The notes: a model not told the origin generated them from the letters alone. A stretch of DNA of 64,000 nt from Flavobacterium sharifuzzamanii (GCF_003254585.1 NZ_QJGZ01000040.1:372001-436000), one strand, 5' to 3'; positions 17,846-27,558 are shown, numbered from the stretch's first letter. Program-made: numbers and translations.

Positions 17846-17961
17846 AATGGAGTTGCTTTTTTGAAACCGTCCTATTTTGTCTTTTGCCGAAGCTTAGCCG
17901 TTATTAGTCGAATTTTTAGTACGAGCGGATAATATAATTCTACTTTTATCTTAGTAATTAA

Positions 17962-19887
17962 ATGGCAAGGGAAATGATTAAAGAAGATATAGGTTTTAAA
18001 GAAGCAGGAAAATTTGAAGAAACACGTTTTGAGAAAATTCACAATGTTATTTTCGAGTCCTCGCAAGAAGCTTCTATATTGGTCGCTCGTGAAATTGCCA
18101 ATTTAATTCAGAGAAAAAATGAGCTGGACGAACCTTGTGTTTTAGGTTTGGCTACAGGTTCTTCGCCAATTAAAGTTTACGAAGAATTGGTACGAATGCA
18201 TAAAGAGGAAGGTCTGAGTTTTGAAAATGTAGTGACTTTCAACTTAGATGAATATTATCCGATGGATAAAAATGATATTCAGAGTTATTATCATTTTATG
18301 CACGAACATTTGTTCAATCATGTTAATATTCATCCAGAAAATATCAATATTCCGGATGGTCAGGTTAGTGCCGACGAATTACAGCAGTATTGCATTGATT
18401 ATGAGATGAAGATTAAATCGTACGGAGGTTTAGATTTTCAGCTTTTGGGAATTGGAAGAACGGGACATATTGGGTTTAATGAACCTGGTTCGCACGTAAA
18501 TTCAGGAACTAGAAGCATTACACTTGATCATATCACGAGAGTCGATGCGGCTTCTTCTTTTTTAGGAATTGACAATGTTCCTAGAAAAGCCATTACAATG
18601 GGAATTGGAACCGTTAGAAATGCAAAAAGAATTGTTTTGCTTGGCTGGGGAATCAGTAAAGCAGGAATTATAAAAAAGACTATCGAGGGAGAAATCTCTT
18701 CGCAAGTTCCAGCTACGTATTTGCAAGAGCATAACAACACAACATTTGTTCTAGATACAGAAGCTTCGTCTGAATTGACAAGAGTTAAAACGCCTTGGCT
18801 GGTTAAATCTTGTATTTGGACAGATGAATTAAAATTAAAAGCGGTGGCTTGGTTGAGTGAATTAACTAAGAAACCTTTCCTTAAACTGACTGATAAAGAT
18901 TATAACGACAACGGAATGTCGAGTCTTTTGACAGAGGAAGGAACTGCATACGATTTGAACATTAAAATGTTTAATAAAATGCAGCAAACCATCACGGGAT
19001 GGCCGGGCGGAAAACCCAATGCTGATGATACGTACAGACCGGAGCGTTCCACGCCGGAAAAGAAAAGAATTATCATTTTCAGCCCGCATCCAGATGATGA
19101 TGTGATTTCGATGGGAGGAACTTTTGACCGTTTGATAGAGCAGGGACATGAAGTTCACGTAGCGTACCAAACATCAGGAAATATTGCTGTTTCTAATGAA
19201 GAAGCATTGAAGTTTGCTGAGATTTCGAAAGCATTACACCCAGATTCTAGAATGTCTGATAAAGTAATTGACTTTCTTCAGAACAGATCAGGAAATGAGA
19301 TTGATTCATTAGAAGTTAGAAAATTAAAAGGTTTAATAAGAAGAAGTGAATCTTTTGGCGCAACACGTTATTTAGGTTTGCCGGATTCTAATGTTCATTT
19401 TTTAGACCTTCCGTTTTACGAAACAGGAACAGTAAAAAAGAATAATCTTTCGGATGCAGATATCGACATTATGTGTGATATTATTGAAAGAATAAAACCG
19501 CATCAAATTTATGCTGCCGGAGATTTGGCAGATCCGCACGGAACTCATAAAGTGTGTTTAGATAGTTTGTTTGAAGCTTTAAAAATTCTAAAACACCATA
19601 GTTTTATGAACGATTGCTGGGTTTGGTTATATCGAGGCGCTTGGCATGAATGGGAATCGTACCAGATTGACATGGCAGTCCCAATGAGTCCTGACCAGGT
19701 TTTAAAGAAACGACATGCAATTTTTTATCATCAGTCTCAAAAAGACGGCGTAATGTTTCAAGGTGATGACAGCAGAGAGTTTTGGGTGCGAGTTGAAGAC
19801 AGAAATAGATTGACTGCAGAAAAATACCACAGCTTAGGTTTAGCAGATTATTCGGCTATTGAGGCGTTTAAACGTTATCATTTCTAA
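17962..19887 (+). CDS. nagB: Glucosamine-6-phosphate deaminase fused to LmbE/PIG-L-type deacetylase
   Basis: 641 residues, cytoplasmic. The N-terminal half is NagB: LGLATGSSPIKVYEEL, FNLDEYYPM and LGIGRTGHIGFNEPGSH, with the active-site Asp, His and Glu present. It converts GlcN-6-P to fructose-6-P and ammonia. From about residue 365 a PIG-L/LmbE domain follows, with zinc motif HPDDD (His376-Asp380) and DPHGTH (about 524-529). Many Bacteroidota annotate such a fusion simply as NagB. The deacetylase half could supply GlcN-6-P from GlcNAc-6-P or another N-acetyl sugar, but this is inferred. An in-frame ATG at 17974 is an alternative start. It logically sits downstream of GlcNAc release by the GH20 and glycosylasparaginase products at 29816-33457. 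Confidence 0.88.
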   Translation: MAREMIKEDIGFKEAGKFEETRFEKIHNVIFESSQEASILVAREIANLIQRKNELDEPCVLGLATGSSPIKVYEELVRMHKEEGLSFENVVTFNLDEYYPMDKNDIQSYYHFMHEHLFNHVNIHPENINIPDGQVSADELQQYCIDYEMKIKSYGGLDFQLLGIGRTGHIGFNEPGSHVNSGTRSITLDHITRVDAASSFLGIDNVPRKAITMGIGTVRNAKRIVLLGWGISKAGIIKKTIEGEISSQVPATYLQEHNNTTFVLDTEASSELTRVKTPWLVKSCIWTDELKLKAVAWLSELTKKPFLKLTDKDYNDNGMSSLLTEEGTAYDLNIKMFNKMQQTITGWPGGKPNADDTYRPERSTPEKKRIIIFSPHPDDDVISMGGTFDRLIEQGHEVHVAYQTSGNIAVSNEEALKFAEISKALHPDSRMSDKVIDFLQNRSGNEIDSLEVRKLKGLIRRSESFGATRYLGLPDSNVHFLDLPFYETGTVKKNNLSDADIDIMCDIIERIKPHQIYAAGDLADPHGTHKVCLDSLFEALKILKHHSFMNDCWVWLYRGAWHEWESYQIDMAVPMSPDQVLKKRHAIFYHQSQKDGVMFQGDDSREFWVRVEDRNRLTAEKYHSLGLADYSAIEAFKRYHF

Positions 19888-19956
19888 GTGTCTTTTGCAG
19901 TAATAAAGATAATAGACTATTTCATGGTTTATTTTGGTTAGTTACCTATAATTGAG

Positions 19957-19998
19957 AGAAAATGCGGTCGTGGTTGGCCGCATTTTCGTTTTTTATAG
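19957..19998 (+). terminator. Rho-independent terminator after nagB
   Basis: Stem GAAAATGCGGTC / GGCCGCATTTTC (one G-T pair) with a short loop, then GTTTTTT. Confidence 0.85.
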
Positions 19999-20026
19999 TT
20001 TTGTTTTTTTACCGCAAAGTTTTTTT

Positions 20027-20213
20027 ACCGCAAAGAGCGCTAAGATTTACGCAAAGTTCGCTAAGATTTTATTTTTACGTTGTCTGAAAACTGAGCATAA
20101 AAAAGTTCGCAAAGCTTAACGAATAGCTTTGCGAACTTTTTTATTCTCTTTTCTTTATCAACTAGCTTAAAAAATCTTTGCGAACTTTGCGTAAATCTTA
20201 GCGTGCTTTGCGT
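20027..20213. repeat. Large nested inverted repeat between convergent genes (CGCAAAG/GCTAAG family)
   Basis: Outer arms: CGCAAAGAGCGCTAAGATTT... at 20030-20070 and its imperfect complement at 20171-20213. Inner arms: AAAAGTTCGCAAAGCT (20101-20116) and its exact complement at 20125-20140 around an 8-nt loop, flanked by A and T runs. It separates nagB (+) from the LytTR regulator (-) and would act as a terminator in both directions. A short related piece (CGCTAAGACGCTAAGACGC) occurs at 53642. Confidence 0.85.
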
Positions 20214-20221
20214 TTAAACCT

Positions 20222-20938
20222 TTATATAGATGAATTAAGGATTTTCTGTTTTACTTCATCAATATAAGATCTTCCTATAACGTAACGAAGTCCTTCGATT
20301 TCGATGCTGTTTCCTTCTACGGCGTCAATTTTGTCAATTGCAATTGTGTATGATCTGTGGATTCTGATGAAATCTCTTTCAGGTAATAATCCCGTAAAGT
20401 CTGATAAAGTACTGTGAATTATGAATTTTCCAGAAGTAGTGCTTATTTTTAAATAATCCTTTAAACTTTCGATAACCAAAATTTCGTTCAAGAAAATTTT
20501 CTTCATTTTTTTCTTGTCGATTTTAACGAAGATAAAAGGATTCTCTTTGCTGTTTTCTTGTGGAAGTTTGCTCCCTGCATTATTAAGACGTTTGTTGATT
20601 TTGTTGACTGCTTTCATCAAACGCGGAAACTCAATTGGCTTAACCAAATAATCTAGAACATCAAGTTCGTATGTTTCAATTGCAAATTGGTCGTAAGCAC
20701 TTGTAATGATTAATAAAGGTGGGTTTTCTAAACTTTTAATAAAATTAATACCATCTAAAACAGGCATATTAATATCTAGAAAAATTACATCAATGGTATT
20801 GTTTTTTAAGAAATTTAATCCTTCAATAGAATTACTAAAGGTGTTTACTAATTCTAAATCCTCAATCTGTTCAATATAATTTTTAATAACGTTTATTGCC
20901 AATGGCTCATCATCGATAATTAAACACTTTATTTTCAT
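20222..20938 (-). CDS. LytTR-family response regulator
   Basis: 238 residues. The receiver domain (about 1-120) has the acidic pocket IIDDE and phospho-acceptor Asp55 in FLDINMP. The DNA-binding LytTR domain (about 135-235) has FVKIDKKKMKKIFLNEI, YLKISTTSGKF and RDFIRIHRSYTIAIDKI. It lies 71 nt downstream of the histidine kinase on the same strand, so the two form one two-component operon. It is divergent from the GH92-led glycan locus and is the only classical DNA-binding regulator adjoining it, making it a candidate controller (inference). LytTR sites are too degenerate to call by eye. Confidence 0.92.
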   Translation of the reverse strand: MKIKCLIIDDEPLAINVIKNYIEQIEDLELVNTFSNSIEGLNFLKNNTIDVIFLDINMPVLDGINFIKSLENPPLLIITSAYDQFAIETYELDVLDYLVKPIEFPRLMKAVNKINKRLNNAGSKLPQENSKENPFIFVKIDKKKMKKIFLNEILVIESLKDYLKISTTSGKFIIHSTLSDFTGLLPERDFIRIHRSYTIAIDKIDAVEGNSIEIEGLRYVIGRSYIDEVKQKILNSSI

Positions 20939-21009
20939 TTGTAAATATTATTTAGGCCGATATTTGGTTTTTTGTAGGTATAGTTTTCTAAACCGATAAA
21001 AGCTAGGGC

Positions 21010-22068
21010 TTAAGTGACTTTTATAACTAGTTTAACGACAAAAATATTCTTTTTATTTTTAAATGAAAGCTTATAGTCATTTTTATTATATCCCAGTTCA
21101 AGTCTTTTTTTGACATTTTCTATACCTATACCACTTGCCTTGTTAAAATTATCTTTATGTACGGTAAATTCAGGCATTGGGTTTGAAATTGTGAAATATA
21201 AATAATCGCCTTTTACTTTAAATCTGATATCAATGAGAACATTTCCAGTGTTTTTGTTAACGCCATGCTTGAATGCATTTTCGACGAAAGTCAAAAGTAA
21301 AACGGGAGAAATTTCTTTATCATGAATATCTCCTGAAATAGACATATCTACTTCTAGACGCTCTCCATTTCTAATTCTTTCCAAATCCAGATAGTTCTGA
21401 ATACACAGAATTTCATTCTCTAAAGACTGTTTCTTTTCTTTTGTTTCATAAAGCATATAACGCATTAATTCTGAAAGTTTTAAAACGATTTTCGGAGTCT
21501 TGTTGGACTTTTCTACAGAAAGCGAATAGATATTATTTAAGGTATTAAAGAAAAAGTGTGGTGAAATTTGAGATTTTAAAAACAACAGTTCTGTTTCCAA
21601 TTGCGATTTTTCTAGATCGGTTACACGTCTTTGTTCCTGTAATAAATCGAGCGTGATTTTAATTGCAGTAACAAAAGTCATTACATACAATTCGCCCATC
21701 ATCATATCAATCGTATAGTTTAATGTAAGTGTATTAATGGTCTGCGGACCTTCAGGCCAAACGTTGTGTGTGATTAATAAATAAGTTAAGTTGAATTTTA
21801 GAACCACCATGACAAAAATCGCCGACAATACAGTTACTATATATAGGAAGTATTTTTTTTTATAAACGAAATGTGGCATTAAAACCAAAATATTCAAATA
21901 GCATAATGCCATGTGAATTGGAAATCCGAGTAAAGTGGTTTTTAAAGAATAGACATAATCGTTAAAATAACTTCCCCATCGGAATGTATTGAACACAAAA
22001 TACGTCAGCCAGAAGTAAACATGGTAGCGTACAGGTAAGCTGTAAGATTTGCTTGAGTTGAAAATCAT
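21010..22068 (-). CDS. LytS-type sensor histidine kinase
   Basis: 352 residues. Four predicted membrane spans lie in the first about 140 residues (HVYFWLTYFVFNTF; MALCYLNILVLMP; YFLYIVTVLSAIFVMVVL; MGELYVMTFVTAI), without a large periplasmic sensor. Then comes a coiled linker (LLQEQRRVTDLEKSQLETEL), the His_kinase domain with phospho-acceptor His171 in QISPHFFFNTLNN, and an HATPase-like domain (TFVENAFKHGVN; GIGIENVKKRLEL). It partners the LytTR regulator 71 nt downstream. Membrane-embedded sensing suggests a small or lipid-phase signal rather than direct oligosaccharide binding as in hybrid PUL sensors. Confidence 0.92.
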   Translation of the reverse strand: MIFNSSKSYSLPVRYHVYFWLTYFVFNTFRWGSYFNDYVYSLKTTLLGFPIHMALCYLNILVLMPHFVYKKKYFLYIVTVLSAIFVMVVLKFNLTYLLITHNVWPEGPQTINTLTLNYTIDMMMGELYVMTFVTAIKITLDLLQEQRRVTDLEKSQLETELLFLKSQISPHFFFNTLNNIYSLSVEKSNKTPKIVLKLSELMRYMLYETKEKKQSLENEILCIQNYLDLERIRNGERLEVDMSISGDIHDKEISPVLLLTFVENAFKHGVNKNTGNVLIDIRFKVKGDYLYFTISNPMPEFTVHKDNFNKASGIGIENVKKRLELGYNKNDYKLSFKNKKNIFVVKLVIKVT

Positions 22069-22198
22069 ATCGAGAATATAAAATGTCGTTTGTTACTATT
22101 TTTTGATGTTTAGAGCTGTTTAAATGTCGTCCGTCTAAAAATGTTTTGGTAAAAATTGAATTTATCTAAATTTAAAGTTAAATTAATATTGTTTTGAT

Positions 22199-24436
22199 AT
22201 GAGGAAAATTACTCTGCTCTCTTTAACGGTAATTTTTATTGCAAGTTGCAAAATAAAAGTAGATAAAAACAAAGATCCACAAAGTTTTGCAACAAATTAT
22301 GTAGATCCTTTTATAGGTACAGGCGGGCACGGACATACATATCCGGGCGCAACAGTTCCGTTTGGGATGCTGCAAGTGAGTCCAGATAATGGAGTTTCTA
22401 GCTGGGACTGGTGCTCAGGCTATCATTATTCTGACTCGATAGTTTCTGGATTTAGTCATTTACATTTAAGCGGGACAGGAATCGGTGATTTGGCAGATAT
22501 TTTATTTATGCCGACAAACAAAAAGTTAGACTTAACCGCCAAAGCCGCTTCACGCGATTTCTTACCGTATAAATCAAAATATAATCATGTTAACGAAAAA
22601 GCAATACCGGGTTATTACCAAGTTTTTCTTGAAGATCCTAAAATCAATGTAGAATTAACTTCTACGCAAAGAACCGCATACCATAAGTATACCTATAATA
22701 ATAACGACACACAATCTGTTGTTGTCGATTTAGGTTTTGCTATTAATTGGGATAAAGCGACTAAAACAGCTATTACAGTTGAAGATGCAAATACTATTAG
22801 CGGTTACCGTTATAGTACAGGTTGGGCAAAAAATCAGAAAGTATTTTTTGTAGCAAAATTTTCTAAGCCAATTATTGAATCTATTATTACGGCAGATAAA
22901 AAAGTAGTCTCAGGGAAAAGCGCTGAAGGCGAAAATACTGCTCTTCAATTATTTTTCGATCCTAAAAACTCTAAAGAATTAGGCGTAAAAGTGGCGCTTT
23001 CTTCTGTAAGTATCGCTAATGCGAAAGATAATCTAGAAGAGAACAAAGAATTTGAGAAAGTAAAAACAGACGCTTCTGCAGTTTGGAACAAAGCTTTAAG
23101 CAAAATTACAGTTGAAACTCCAGTCGATTCTCTAAAAACTATTTTCTATACGGCTTTATACCATGCTCAAGTTGCTCCAGTAACGTACAGTGATAAAAAC
23201 GGACAATTTAGAACGGAGGATGATAAAATTGTAACTTCAAAAAATTACACAGCGTATTCTACTTTATCGCTTTGGGACACGTTTAGAGCTGAAAATCCAT
23301 TGCTAACTATTTTAGATCCGAATAGGGTTTCAGATATGGTGAATTCGATGTTAGCGTATTACGAAACTAAAAAGATTCTTCCGGTTTGGACTTTATATGC
23401 AAATGAAACCAATACCATGACAGGATATCATTCGATTCCAGTTATTGTTGATGCTTATCTAAAAGGTATTAAAGGTTTTGATGCCGAAAAAGCTTTTGAA
23501 GCAATGAAAGCGACAATGATGCAAGACGAACGCGGATTGAATTTCTACAAAAAATACGGTTACATTCCGTACAATTTATTAGACGAATCGGTTACCATTA
23601 CTTTAGAATATGCTTACGATGATTGGTGTGTGGCTCAAATGGCGAAAGCTTTAGGCCAAACAGCTGATTATGAGTTTTTCTCGAAACGTTCAAAAGCTTA
23701 CGAATATTTATTTGATGCAAAATCTGGTTTCATGAGAGGAAAATCGGAAGATGGAAAATCTTGGAACGAACCTTTCGATCCAAAACATTCAAATCACAGA
23801 GAGCACACGGATTATACCGAAGGAAATGCTTGGCAACACAGCTGGTTTGTGCCTCATAATGTGGATGATTTTATTAAACTTCACGGAGGAAATGACATTT
23901 TCACAAAACGTTTAGAACAATTATTTACAGAGAGTTCTGAGATTACAGGAAACAATGTTTCAGCAGATATTTCTGGTTTGATCGGACAATATGCACATGG
24001 TAACGAACCAAGTCACCACATTGCTTACATGTTTAATCATGCTGGTCAGCCTTGGAGAACGCAATATTGGGTGCGTCATATTTTGGACACACAATACAAT
24101 ACGACAGCAAACGGTTTGAGCGGAAACGAAGATTGCGGACAAATGTCGGCTTGGTATGTATTCAGTTCAATGGGATTATACCCAATGAATCCAGCTTCTG
24201 GTGAATACGAAATTGGAAGTCCGATTTTCGAAAAATCAACTTTAAATCTTCCAAATGGAAAAACTTTTGTAATTGAAGCAGAAAATGTTTCAGACAAAAA
24301 CTTCTATATCCAATCGGTTACTTTGAACGGAAAAGCATTTAATAAAACAGCAATTTCTCACCAAGAAATGCTAAAAGGTGGTGTACTTCATTTTGTAATG
24401 GGGGCACAGCCAAACAAAAACTGGGGTCTGAACTAA
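22199..24436 (+). CDS. GH92 alpha-mannosidase (lipoprotein)
   Basis: 745 residues. The lipobox FIASC near residue 17 indicates a lipoprotein. The GH92 signature runs throughout: YVDPFIGTGGHGHTYPGA, VPFGMLQVSPDN, YSTLSLWDTFRAENPLL, TEGNAWQHSWFVPH, GNEPSHHIAYMFNHAG and the base region GNEDCGQMSAWYVFSSMGLY. All expected catalytic acids are present. GH92 enzymes are calcium-dependent, inverting exo-alpha-mannosidases, many acting on N-glycans. The intact NEPSHH motif fits an alpha-1,2-mannosidase. It is the first gene of the locus, divergent from the LytS-LytTR pair, and is 22 nt from the SSS transporter gene, hence co-transcribed with it. Confidence 0.9.
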   Translation: MRKITLLSLTVIFIASCKIKVDKNKDPQSFATNYVDPFIGTGGHGHTYPGATVPFGMLQVSPDNGVSSWDWCSGYHYSDSIVSGFSHLHLSGTGIGDLADILFMPTNKKLDLTAKAASRDFLPYKSKYNHVNEKAIPGYYQVFLEDPKINVELTSTQRTAYHKYTYNNNDTQSVVVDLGFAINWDKATKTAITVEDANTISGYRYSTGWAKNQKVFFVAKFSKPIIESIITADKKVVSGKSAEGENTALQLFFDPKNSKELGVKVALSSVSIANAKDNLEENKEFEKVKTDASAVWNKALSKITVETPVDSLKTIFYTALYHAQVAPVTYSDKNGQFRTEDDKIVTSKNYTAYSTLSLWDTFRAENPLLTILDPNRVSDMVNSMLAYYETKKILPVWTLYANETNTMTGYHSIPVIVDAYLKGIKGFDAEKAFEAMKATMMQDERGLNFYKKYGYIPYNLLDESVTITLEYAYDDWCVAQMAKALGQTADYEFFSKRSKAYEYLFDAKSGFMRGKSEDGKSWNEPFDPKHSNHREHTDYTEGNAWQHSWFVPHNVDDFIKLHGGNDIFTKRLEQLFTESSEITGNNVSADISGLIGQYAHGNEPSHHIAYMFNHAGQPWRTQYWVRHILDTQYNTTANGLSGNEDCGQMSAWYVFSSMGLYPMNPASGEYEIGSPIFEKSTLNLPNGKTFVIEAENVSDKNFYIQSVTLNGKAFNKTAISHQEMLKGGVLHFVMGAQPNKNWGLN

Positions 24437-24458
24437 CTAATTCAAAATAAATAATTTA

Positions 24459-26336
24459 ATGAACATAATAGACGTATCAATCATTTTAATCTATATCGTA
24501 CTCTCGGTCGGTATCGGAATCTGGATTTCAAGAAAAGCATCAAAAGGACTTGATGATTATTTCCTTGGCGGAAAATCAATCAAATGGTATTTTTTAGGAT
24601 TGAGCAATGGCTCAGGAATGTTTGATGTTTCAGGAACTTCCTGGATGATTGGAGTTTTATTTTTATATGGCGTAAAAAGTTTCATGTTTATGTGGCTTTG
24701 GCCAATCTGGAATCAGATTTTTGTTATGATGTTCCTTGCGGTCTGGATTAGAAGATCAAAAGTAATGACGGGATCTGAATGGATTTTAACTCGTTTTGGA
24801 AGTGATAAAGCTGGAAAAGCTTCTCATATTATTGTAGCCATTTTTGCTATTATATCGACAATTGGTTTCATTGCTTATTTCTTTGTTGGAATCGGGAAAT
24901 TTGTAACCATCATTCTTCCTTGGGATTTAACGGTTTATATGAATGGTTCTGTTTTCTTAACGTCAGAACAAGCTTATGCTTTGTTAATCATTTTCTTAAC
25001 TACAATTTACACGGTTAAAGGCGGAATGTTTTCTGTAGTTGCGACAGAAGTAGTACAATATATTATTATGATTGTTGCTGGAGTTTTAATCGCGGGTTAT
25101 GCATTCATTAATTATACAGATATTCAAATCAATTCGGTAATTACGCCAGAATGGAAAAATGTTTTCTTCGGATGGGAATTTGAAACACAATGGAGCGATA
25201 AATTTGAAACTTTCAATAGATTAATTGATACGGAAGGTTATAAAATGTTTGGCGCTTTTATCGGAATGACTTTATTCAAAGGATTCTTCGCGAGTGTTGC
25301 AGGTCCAACTCCAAGTTATGATTTACAGCGTGTTCTTTCTACAAAATCGGTAAAAGAAGCAGCTTACATGAGTGGTTTTACCAACTTGATTTTATTTATT
25401 CCTAGATATTTATTAATCACAGGAATTGTAGTAATTGCTTTGGTGAATTTAGCACCAGAATTAAATGCAAATGTAAATTTGACAGGTGCAGATTTAGAAC
25501 TATTAATGCCAAAAGTGGTGAATCTTTATATTCCAGTTGGAATTAAAGGAATTCTTCTTGCTGGTTTATTAGCTGCTTTTATGTCTGGATTCTCAGCTTT
25601 CGTAAATGCAGGACCAGCTTATATCGTAAATGATATTTATAAAAAATACTTCAAGCCTGTCGCTTCAAATAAACATTACATTAAAGTAAGTCAGATTTCA
25701 TCTTTCTTGGTAGTTGGTCTTGGAGTTTTCATGGGATTCTTTGCAGATTCTATTAACTCATTAACACTTTGGATTACAAGTGCTTTGTACGGCGGTTACG
25801 TTGCAGCGAACTTCTTAAAATGGATTTGGTGGCGTTTTAACGGATGGGGTTATTTCTGGGGAATGGTCGGCGGATTAATCGCAGCGTCTCTTCAATTCAT
25901 TTTAGATCAAAACAAAGGAAATTTAGCAGCGGGAACATTTTTGCATGATCTTTCGCAAGTGCCATCGATTTACTTATTTCCATTAATTTTCGGAATGTCA
26001 ATTTTAGGTTGTCTTTTAGGAACTTACTTAAGCAAACCAACAGATATGGAGGTCCTAAAATCTTTCTACAGCAATGTAAGACCTTGGGGATTCTGGACTC
26101 CGGTTTACAAACAATTAAAAGCGGAAGATCAGTCTTTCCAAAAAAATAATGATTTCTATCTAGATATGATGAATTGTGTAATTGGAATTGTATGGCAGTC
26201 AAGCATGATTCTGCTTCCGATTTATTTCATCATCAGAGATTATCCAAAAGCTGGCGTGGCTTTGGTGGTTTTCTTAGTGACGACTACGGTGTTGAAGTTT
26301 ACTTGGCTGGATAGAGTTAGGAAGATAGAAGAATAA
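24459..26336 (+). CDS. Sodium:solute symporter (SSS family)
   Basis: 625 residues with about 13-14 membrane spans, starting IIDVSIILIYIVLSVGIGIWI. SSS features include the FLGGKSIKWYFLGLSNGSGMFD segment and TTIYTVKGGMFSVV in the middle. It probably imports a monosaccharide, most simply mannose or another sugar released by the neighbouring hydrolases, with sodium. It is the only inner-membrane sugar carrier in the locus. Long hairpins occupy the 249-nt spacer before the GH130 gene. Substrate is inferred from context only. Confidence 0.88.
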   Translation: MNIIDVSIILIYIVLSVGIGIWISRKASKGLDDYFLGGKSIKWYFLGLSNGSGMFDVSGTSWMIGVLFLYGVKSFMFMWLWPIWNQIFVMMFLAVWIRRSKVMTGSEWILTRFGSDKAGKASHIIVAIFAIISTIGFIAYFFVGIGKFVTIILPWDLTVYMNGSVFLTSEQAYALLIIFLTTIYTVKGGMFSVVATEVVQYIIMIVAGVLIAGYAFINYTDIQINSVITPEWKNVFFGWEFETQWSDKFETFNRLIDTEGYKMFGAFIGMTLFKGFFASVAGPTPSYDLQRVLSTKSVKEAAYMSGFTNLILFIPRYLLITGIVVIALVNLAPELNANVNLTGADLELLMPKVVNLYIPVGIKGILLAGLLAAFMSGFSAFVNAGPAYIVNDIYKKYFKPVASNKHYIKVSQISSFLVVGLGVFMGFFADSINSLTLWITSALYGGYVAANFLKWIWWRFNGWGYFWGMVGGLIAASLQFILDQNKGNLAAGTFLHDLSQVPSIYLFPLIFGMSILGCLLGTYLSKPTDMEVLKSFYSNVRPWGFWTPVYKQLKAEDQSFQKNNDFYLDMMNCVIGIVWQSSMILLPIYFIIRDYPKAGVALVVFLVTTTVLKFTWLDRVRKIEE

Positions 26337-26346
26337 TACGTGTAGC

Positions 26347-26496
26347 AACTTTGTCAAAGTTTCAAACTTTGACAAAGTTTTACCATACAGTTTGTCATTT
26401 CGACGAAGGAGAAATCTTCGCAAGAAGCTCCATCTCGTAAGTTGCCAATCTTTGTAGAGTTACTCGTGGAGATTTCTCCTTCGTCGAAATGACAAA
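26347..26496. repeat. Two perfect inverted repeats (AAACTTTGACAAAG and CGACGAAGGAG types)
   Basis: The first is AACTTTGTCAAAGTTT (26347-26362), one C, then its exact complement (26364-26379). The second has exact 27-bp arms at 26391-26417 and 26470-26496 with core TTTGTCATTTCGACGAAGG. Copies of the first type recur at 30931, 33559 and 57281; a one-arm relative of the second is at 63050. Confidence 0.92.
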
Positions 26497-26585
26497 ACAG
26501 TGCGTGACAGTTCAAAACAACAGTCACAAACAAAAGAATAAAAGAATAGAAGAATAAAAAAACTAATAAATAAAAAAGACAAAAA

Positions 26586-27551
26586 ATGAGTACTATTCCT
26601 TGGCAAGACAGACCCGAAAACAGTAAAGATGTAATGTGGAGATATTCTGAGAATCCAATTATCGACAGATATTCGATTCCTTCATCAAACAGTATATTCA
26701 ATAGTGCAGTTGTACCTTTTGGAGACGGATATGCTGGGGTTTTCAGATGTGATAACAAAGCAGTTCAGATGAATATTTTTGCTGGTTTCAGTAAAGACGG
26801 AATCAATTGGGACATTAACCATGAACCAATTGAGATGAAATCTGGAAATACAGAAATGATCGAATCTGCTTATAAATACGATCCGCGAGTGGTTTGGATC
26901 GAAGATCGTTACTGGATTACTTGGTGTAACGGTTATAATGGACCAACAATTGGTATTGGTTATACGTTCGATTTTAAGGAGTTTTTTCAATGCGAAAATG
27001 CTTTTTTACCATTCAACAGAAACGGAGTTTTATTTCCACAAAAAATTAACGGAAAATATGCCATGTTAAGCCGTCCAAGTGATAATGGACACACACCTTT
27101 CGGAGATATTTGGATCAGCTATAGCCCAGATATGAAATATTGGGGAGAACACAGATTGGTTATGAAACCGAGTCCGTTTGAGAAAAGTGCTTGGCAATGT
27201 ACAAAAGTGGGAGCAGGACCAATTCCGATTTTAACTGAAGAAGGATGGTTGATGATTTACCATGGAGTTATCAATACTTGCAACGGTTTCCGTTATGCAA
27301 TGGGTTCAGCACTTTTAGATGTTGATTCGCCAGATCAGGTAAAATACAGAACGCAACCTTATTTATTAGGACCAGCAGAAACTTATGAAATGGTTGGAGA
27401 TGTTCCAAATGTAGTATTCCCTTGCGCTGCTTTACACGATATTGAAGAAGATAAATTAGCAGTTTATTACGGTGCAGCAGATACGCACGTAGCGATCGCT
27501 TTCGGAAAATTAAGTGAAGTAATTCAGTTTACAAAAGATAATAGTTTATAG
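26586..27551 (+). CDS. GH130 beta-mannoside phosphorylase-type enzyme
   Basis: 321 residues, no signal peptide, so cytoplasmic as expected for a phosphorylase. The five-bladed propeller of GH130 is recognisable: ENPIIDRYSIPSSNSIFNSA, KYDPRVVWIEDRYWITWCNG (the DPR motif at about residue 99 carries the presumed general-acid Asp), GPIPILTEEGWLMIYHG and YYGAADTHVAIA. GH130 enzymes phosphorolyse beta-mannosides to mannose-1-phosphate. Relatives act on Man-beta-1,4-GlcNAc, the N-glycan core disaccharide, or on mannobiose and Man-Glc. The setting with GH92, GH20 and glycosylasparaginase favours Man-GlcNAc (inference). It is 7 nt from the next gene, so translationally close. Confidence 0.88.
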   Translation: MSTIPWQDRPENSKDVMWRYSENPIIDRYSIPSSNSIFNSAVVPFGDGYAGVFRCDNKAVQMNIFAGFSKDGINWDINHEPIEMKSGNTEMIESAYKYDPRVVWIEDRYWITWCNGYNGPTIGIGYTFDFKEFFQCENAFLPFNRNGVLFPQKINGKYAMLSRPSDNGHTPFGDIWISYSPDMKYWGEHRLVMKPSPFEKSAWQCTKVGAGPIPILTEEGWLMIYHGVINTCNGFRYAMGSALLDVDSPDQVKYRTQPYLLGPAETYEMVGDVPNVVFPCAALHDIEEDKLAVYYGAADTHVAIAFGKLSEVIQFTKDNSL

Positions 27552-27558
27552 TATAAAG

